A stretch of DNA of 8,689 bases from assembly GCA_936924235.1 (NCBI GenBank), contig CAKZHN010000137.1, positions 1 through 8,689 on the forward strand, given 5' to 3'. The notes beneath the pieces were generated by a model. That model had not been told where the DNA came from, did no database searches, and worked only from the letters and a program-made list of their open reading frames with translations. The DNA is from an uncultured Rhodoplanes sp. (lineage in GTDB: Bacteria; Pseudomonadota; Alphaproteobacteria; Rhizobiales; Xanthobacteraceae). Both the position numbers and the translations under genes were made by a program. Of this stretch, positions 5,355-8,689 are shown piece by piece (position 1 is the stretch's first letter; each line of letters opens with the position of its first letter).

Positions 5355-5990
5355 ATGAAGCTCTACACTTACTTCCGCTCGTCGGCGGCCTATCGCACCC
5401 GCATCGCGCTCAACGTCAAGGGCATCGCGCCCGAGCAGATCTCGATCCATCTCACCAAGGACGGCGGCAAGCAGCACTCGCCGGAGTATCGCGCCGTCAA
5501 CCCGCAGCGCCGCGTGCCGTCGCTGGTGCTCGACGACGGCACCATCCTGATGCAGTCGCCGGCGATCATCGAATACCTCGACGAGATCCAACCGAACCCG
5601 CCGTTCCTGCCGAAGGACCCGGTCGCGCGCGCCAAGGTGCGCGCCTTCGCGGCGCTGATCGGCTGCGACATCCATCCGCTCAATAACCTGGCGCCGCTGC
5701 AGTACCTGCGCCGCGTGCTCAAGCAAGAGCAGCCCGCGATCGACACCTGGTATCAGCACTGGGTCACCGAGGGCTTCACCGCGCTCGAGGAGATGATCGA
5801 GCCCGGCCCCTATTGCTTCGGCAACACGGTGACGCTCGCCGACATCTATCTGGTGCCGCAGATGTACAACGCGCGGCGGCTGAAGACGCCGCTCGAGGCG
5901 TTTCCCAAGCTGGTCGCGGCCGACGCCGCGCTGCTCAAGCTTCCGGCCTTCGACAAGGCCCGGCCGGAAAACCAGTTCGACGCCGAATAG
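5355..5990 (+). CDS. maiA: Maleylacetoacetate isomerase (zeta-class glutathione transferase)
   Basis: It isomerises maleylacetoacetate to fumarylacetoacetate with glutathione as cofactor (EC 5.2.1.2), the middle step between HmgA and the hydrolase. The 211-residue protein has the thioredoxin-fold N-terminal domain (1-80) with the zeta motif as SSAAYRTRIAL (9-19), the cis-Pro glutathione-binding segment RVPSL (53-57), QSPAIIEYLDE (67-77), and the all-helical C-terminal domain with CDIHPLNNL (104-112) and the folding motif GNTVTLADIYLVPQ (156-169). The Cys of the eukaryotic SSC motif is Ala here, as in several bacterial homologues. ATG 5355 follows GGGAAA (5345-5350). It lies downstream of the MarR gene in the same direction but has a candidate promoter of its own, and 42 bases separate it from the transporter gene. 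Confidence 0.95.
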   Translation: MKLYTYFRSSAAYRTRIALNVKGIAPEQISIHLTKDGGKQHSPEYRAVNPQRRVPSLVLDDGTILMQSPAIIEYLDEIQPNPPFLPKDPVARAKVRAFAALIGCDIHPLNNLAPLQYLRRVLKQEQPAIDTWYQHWVTEGFTALEEMIEPGPYCFGNTVTLADIYLVPQMYNARRLKTPLEAFPKLVAADAALLKLPAFDKARPENQFDAE

Positions 5991-6032
5991 CCGCCGGACG
6001 CTCCGGCCGAACTCCGAAAGAAAGCCGCCACC

Positions 6033-6998
6033 GTGGCCAGCACGAACCTCGCTCGCCAGAACCTTGCGCGCGTCGTCGCGTGGATGATGGGTGCGCTCAT
6101 CTCGTTCTCGGCGAGCGCGCTCGCGGTGCGTGCGCTCGCCAAGGGCGGATTGAACATCTTCGAGGTGCTCACCATCCGCTCCGGCTGCGGCGTGCTGGTG
6201 CTGCTCGTGCTGCTCGCCATGCGGCCGGAGTTGCGCCCCGAGGCCGCGCCGCGCTACATGGGCTTTCACCTCGCGCGCAACACCATCCACTTCGCCGGGC
6301 AGTATGCCTGGGCCTACGCCGTCACGGTGCTGCCGTTCGCGATGGTGTTCTCGATCGAATTCACCACGCCGGCCTGGGTGGCGCTGCTCGCCGCGCTCGT
6401 GCTCGGCGAGCGCATGACCAAGAGCCGGCTCGGCAGCGTGATCCTCGGCTTCATCGGCGTCGTGGTCATCGTGCGGCCGGGCCTCGAGGGCTTTCAGCCG
6501 ACCGCGCTGGTGGTGCTGTTTGCGGCCTTCGCGTTCGCAGTCTCGCTCATCGTCACCAAGCAGCTTACCAACCGGGTCAGCACCTTCGCGGTGATCTTCT
6601 GGATGAACGTGATCCAGCTGCCGATCACGATCTGCTGGCCGTTGATCGTTGCGGCGAAAGGCGGGCCGTCGTTCTTCGTGTTCCGGCTCGGCGCCGACCT
6701 GATCCTGCCGACGATTGCGCTCGGCGTCGTCGGCCTCACCTCGCACTTCTGCCTGACCCAGGCATTCCGATCGGGCGACGCCACGGTCGTGGTGCCGCTC
6801 GACTTCCTGCGCATCCCGCTGATCGCGGTAATCGGCTGGATGTTCTACGGCGAGAAGCTCGACGCCTTCGTGTTCGCCGGCGCGGGCTTCATCATCTGCG
6901 GTGTGCTCTGGAACCTGACCGCCGAATCGCGTCGAGTAGGCCGTGTGGGCGCTTCGGTCGCAGCCAGCCCCGAAAAGGCACAGGCTGCGGAATCTTGA
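6033..6998 (+). CDS. EamA/DMT-family membrane transporter
   Basis: This is an inner-membrane transporter of the drug/metabolite transporter superfamily; the substrate cannot be read from sequence. The 321-residue protein has two EamA halves (about 14-148 and 158-295), each with about five hydrophobic helices. Family landmarks are LVLGERMTKSRLGSVILGF near the end of the first half and FYGEKLDAFVFAGAGFII at the end of the second; the C-terminal tail (about 297-321) is polar. The start is GTG 6033, supported by the purine run GAAAGAAAG (6015-6023) nine bases upstream; the next in-frame ATG (6084) would remove part of the first helix. It lies 42 bases after maiA, probably in the same transcript, which suggests export or uptake of an aromatic or pathway-related metabolite, but this link is only positional. 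Confidence 0.9.
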   Translation: MASTNLARQNLARVVAWMMGALISFSASALAVRALAKGGLNIFEVLTIRSGCGVLVLLVLLAMRPELRPEAAPRYMGFHLARNTIHFAGQYAWAYAVTVLPFAMVFSIEFTTPAWVALLAALVLGERMTKSRLGSVILGFIGVVVIVRPGLEGFQPTALVVLFAAFAFAVSLIVTKQLTNRVSTFAVIFWMNVIQLPITICWPLIVAAKGGPSFFVFRLGADLILPTIALGVVGLTSHFCLTQAFRSGDATVVVPLDFLRIPLIAVIGWMFYGEKLDAFVFAGAGFIICGVLWNLTAESRRVGRVGASVAASPEKAQAAES

Positions 6999-7015
6999 CC
7001 ATGACCGCAAGGCCC

Positions 7016-7030
7016 GTCCAAACTTTGGAC
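7016..7030. promoter_or_regulatory. Perfect 15-bp palindrome GTCCAAACTTTGGAC
   Basis: Seven-base arms around a single central C, lying between the transporter stop (6998) and the DUF2865-like gene (ATG 7145). A direct repeat, TCAAAGTCCGG (7043-7053) and TCAAAGCCCGG (7065-7075), spaced 22 bases apart, follows within 15 bases. Symmetric sites like this are typical of dimeric regulators, but no regulator can be named. Confidence 0.4.
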
Positions 7031-7144
7031 ACCATTCGCGGGTCAAAGTCCGGCCCCCGAGGTCTCAAAGCCCGGGATTTTGGGACGGGGGGTCCCGAGC
7101 CGAGCCGAAATTGCGCCGCCGCCGGGCGGCTTTGGGGAACGCTG

Positions 7145-8422
7145 ATGCACTCGATGTTGCGCCGCGTCTTGGGACCGGCCGCCCTGGGACCAGCCGTATG
7201 GCTTGCCGCGGCGGCCGCGGCGCATGCGCAGCAGCTGCCACCACCGCCGGCCCAGCAGCCGCCCGCCCAACAGCAACAGGCCGCGCCGCCGCAGGCCCAA
7301 GGCGGCGTGTCGCAAGGCAATCCCGTCTGCGCGCGACTCGAGACCCAGCTTCAGACCTTCGACCGCGGCTCGGCCGACTCCGGCCGCGCCGAGCAGGTCA
7401 GCAAGTTCGAGGCGGCCGCGGCAAGCCAGCAGACCGAGATTGATCGCCAGGAGGCGGCGGCGCGGCGGATGGGCTGCAACGAGAGCAACTTCTTCGCGCT
7501 GTTCAGCGGCGGCAAGTCGCAGCAGTGCGGTCCGCTCAATTCCAAGATCTCGCAGATGCACGCCAATCTCGACCGCATCAACGCCGATCTCGAACGGCTG
7601 CGCGACGATCCCGGCCCCGAGCGTGACGCGCAGCGCCGCGCGATCCTCGTCGCGCTGTCGCAGAACAATTGCGGCGCGCAGTACCGCGCCGCGGTCGCAG
7701 CCAATCCGCCGCCGCGCAGCGGCGGGCTGTTCGACTCGCTGTTCGGTCCAGGCCCGGGCGCCACGATCGCGCCACCCGGCAGCGACGCCGGCTTCTCCGC
7801 CCCGGGCGGCAGCTACCGCACCGTCTGCGTGCGCACCTGTGACGGCTACTTCTACCCCATCTCCTACGCCACCAATCCGGGCCGCTTCGCCGACGACGAG
7901 AAGCTGTGCCAGCAATCGTGCCCGGCCACCGAGGTGCAGCTTTTCACATATCGCAATCCCAGCGAGGACATCAATCAGGCGGTGTCGGCGAACGGCAACC
8001 AGCCCTACACTTCGCTGCCCAACGCGTTCAAATACCGGACGTCGTGGGACAACGCCTGCAGCTGTCGCAAGGCTGGCGAAAGCTGGGCGCAGACGCTGAA
8101 GAACATCGACGACACCACCGTAGAGCAGGGTGACATCGTCGTCGACGAGCAGCGCGCCAAGCAGCTGTCGCAGCCGCCGCGCGGCGGCAAGCCGACCGCT
8201 GCCCCCGCTTCGGTGCGAACCGCCGCGCCGCCGCGCGCCGGACAGGCACCGGCAGCCGTGCAGGCCGCGCCGGCGCCGAAGCCCCCGCAGTCGCCGGCAG
8301 CCATCGCGGCGCAGGGTGCGCAGTCGGACAACGCAACGCCGGCGGACCCGTCGCAGCCGGTGAAGCCCGATCCGAACCGCAACATTCGCTCGGTCGGACC
8401 GACATTCATTCCGGCGCGGTAA
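7145..8422 (+). CDS. Secreted DUF2865-like protein, function unknown
   Basis: A 425-residue exported protein. The N-terminus carries a signal peptide (RR at 6-7, hydrophobic 8-26, cleavage after AHA at 28), followed by a Pro/Gln-rich linker (29-52), a helical region rich in Gln, Arg and Glu with likely coiled-coil character (about 64-170), a Gly/Pro linker (189-222), a conserved Cys-containing domain (about 224-310: VCVRTCDGYFYPISY, CQQSCP, CSCR), and a Pro/Ala-rich tail (345-425). It has ten cysteines (62, 111, 128, 176, 228, 232, 255, 259, 305, 307), an even number suited to periplasmic disulfides. The VCVRTCDGYFFP-like core is what I recognise as the DUF2865 family of Hyphomicrobiales; no function is known to me. 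ATG 7145 follows GGGGAA (7134-7139); ATG 7154 is a possible alternative. It is not obviously part of the homogentisate operon. Confidence 0.85.
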   Translation: MHSMLRRVLGPAALGPAVWLAAAAAAHAQQLPPPPAQQPPAQQQQAAPPQAQGGVSQGNPVCARLETQLQTFDRGSADSGRAEQVSKFEAAAASQQTEIDRQEAAARRMGCNESNFFALFSGGKSQQCGPLNSKISQMHANLDRINADLERLRDDPGPERDAQRRAILVALSQNNCGAQYRAAVAANPPPRSGGLFDSLFGPGPGATIAPPGSDAGFSAPGGSYRTVCVRTCDGYFYPISYATNPGRFADDEKLCQQSCPATEVQLFTYRNPSEDINQAVSANGNQPYTSLPNAFKYRTSWDNACSCRKAGESWAQTLKNIDDTTVEQGDIVVDEQRAKQLSQPPRGGKPTAAPASVRTAAPPRAGQAPAAVQAAPAPKPPQSPAAIAAQGAQSDNATPADPSQPVKPDPNRNIRSVGPTFIPAR

Positions 8423-8438
8423 TTTCTCACCACATATT

Positions 8439-8552
8439 CCGCCGTCATTCCGGAAACCGCGCGAAGCGCGGTTATCCGGAATCCATAACCACTGCTGCGG
8501 AGTATGGATTCCGGGTTCGCGAGCTTGCGCTCGCGCCCCGGAATGACGGCGG
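8439..8552. repeat. Palindromic intergenic repeat with cloverleaf-like fold
   Basis: A 114-bp element bounded by perfect 15-bp inverted ends, CCGCCGTCATTCCGG (8439-8453) and CCGGAATGACGGCGG (8538-8552). Inside are three further hairpins: AACCGCGC / GCGCGGTT (8455-8462, 8466-8473; loop GAA), CCGGAATCCATA / TATGGATTCCGG (8476-8487, 8503-8514; 15-base loop), and CGCGAGC / GCTCGCG (8518-8524, 8529-8535; loop TTGC). The design resembles dispersed palindromic repeats seen between genes in Bradyrhizobium-type genomes. It starts 16 bases after the DUF2865-like stop codon and may act on the 3' end of that transcript. Confidence 0.9.
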
Positions 8553-8633
8553 TGAGTTCGGCCCACGCCGGTGTATTCTGATTCAATTGTCAAACAGCCC
8601 CACAGACGTGACTCATCGGCCCCTGACAGAGTG

Positions 8634-8660
8634 AGGCGCGGGGCTGCGCCTTCATTTCTT
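8634..8660 (+). terminator. Weak terminator-like hairpin
   Basis: AGGCGC (8634-8639) and GCGCCT (8646-8651) form a 6-bp stem with a GGGGCT loop, followed by TCATTTCTT. It lies about 210 bases after the DUF2865-like gene. The stem is short and the T-run interrupted, so this is tentative. Confidence 0.25.
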
Positions 8661-8662
8661 TG

Positions 8663-8681
8663 CTCCCTCAAAATGAGGGAG
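8663..8681. repeat. 8-bp inverted repeat CTCCCTCA / TGAGGGAG
   Basis: Perfect 8-bp arms with an AAA loop at the right edge of the window. It may be the start of another intergenic repeat or a terminator for a gene beyond the edge; the sequence ends too soon to tell. Confidence 0.6.
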
Positions 8682-8689
8682 TGGAGCGC

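Noticed and set aside
5381..5411. Loss of the Cys in the zeta-class glutathione transferase motif of MaiA
   Set aside because: At first suspected as inactivation, but SSAAYR-type motifs occur in bacterial maleylacetoacetate isomerases and the rest of the protein is intact.
4386..7046. Very long open frame on the minus strand continuing upstream of hmgA
   Set aside because: It lies opposite the MarR, maiA and transporter genes, is rich in Arg/Asp/Glu/His low-complexity sequence and has no family features. It is a by-product of high-GC codon use; only the hmgA part is real.
5813..7144. Open plus-strand frame upstream of and in frame with the DUF2865-like gene
   Set aside because: It overlaps maiA and the transporter in another frame. 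The signal peptide at 7145 marks the true start.
7043..8671. 542-codon minus-strand open frame opposite the DUF2865-like gene
   Set aside because: Repetitive Arg/Gly/Leu/Ala translation, spans the palindromic repeat, and opposes a gene with a clear signal peptide and conserved Cys domain.
8439..8689. CRISPR array or insertion sequence at the right end
   Set aside because: The repeats are inverted, not regularly spaced direct repeats, and no transposase coding sequence or target duplication is present.

Overview
The window looks like chromosomal DNA of a high-GC alphaproteobacterium, most likely Hyphomicrobiales (a Bradyrhizobium, Rhodopseudomonas or Xanthobacteraceae relative). This rests on base composition, the family mix (a proline/glutamine-rich DUF2865-type secreted protein, a small secreted Cys protein, an alphaproteobacterial-style CysRS) and an intergenic palindrome built on CCGTCATTCCGG ... 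CCGGAATGACGG, of a kind common in that group. Taxonomy is an inference. No transposase, phage gene, CRISPR array, rRNA or tRNA was seen.

Layout from left to right. Bases 1-701 (minus) hold the N-terminal half of cysteinyl-tRNA synthetase (cysS), which runs off the left edge. A gene-free stretch of about 390 bases follows. It contains a possible cysS leader (promoter-like hexamers, a 15-residue ORF with two Cys codons, a hairpin and a T-rich run) and a CtrA-like box. Next, on the plus strand, come a small secreted protein with six cysteines (1094-1402), a strong intrinsic terminator (1433-1460), and an 18-cysteine four-helix-bundle copper-storage protein of the cytosolic Csp3 type (1607-2029).

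The core of the window (2037-5990) is a complete lower homogentisate pathway arranged as a divergent cluster. On the minus strand hmgA (homogentisate 1,2-dioxygenase) is followed after 27 bases by a fumarylacetoacetase-family hydrolase. On the plus strand a MarR-family regulator is followed by maiA (maleylacetoacetate isomerase) and, 42 bases later, an EamA/DMT-family membrane transporter. Together HmgA, MaiA and the hydrolase would convert homogentisate, from tyrosine or phenylalanine breakdown, to fumarate and acetoacetate. The 270-base divergent region between hmgA and the MarR gene holds a 9-bp inverted repeat and four exact-length 15-bp tandem repeats, and is the likely control point. The 4-hydroxyphenylpyruvate dioxygenase that makes homogentisate is not in this window.

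The right end holds a secreted DUF2865-like protein (7145-8422) preceded by a perfect 15-bp palindrome and a direct repeat, then a 114-bp cloverleaf-like palindromic repeat (8439-8552) and further short palindromes up to the edge.

No wholly new multi-gene system is evident. The parts most worth a second look are the MarR/hmgA control region with its in-frame 15-bp repeats, the possible Cys leader upstream of cysS, and the Csp3-like copper protein with a possible stress promoter.
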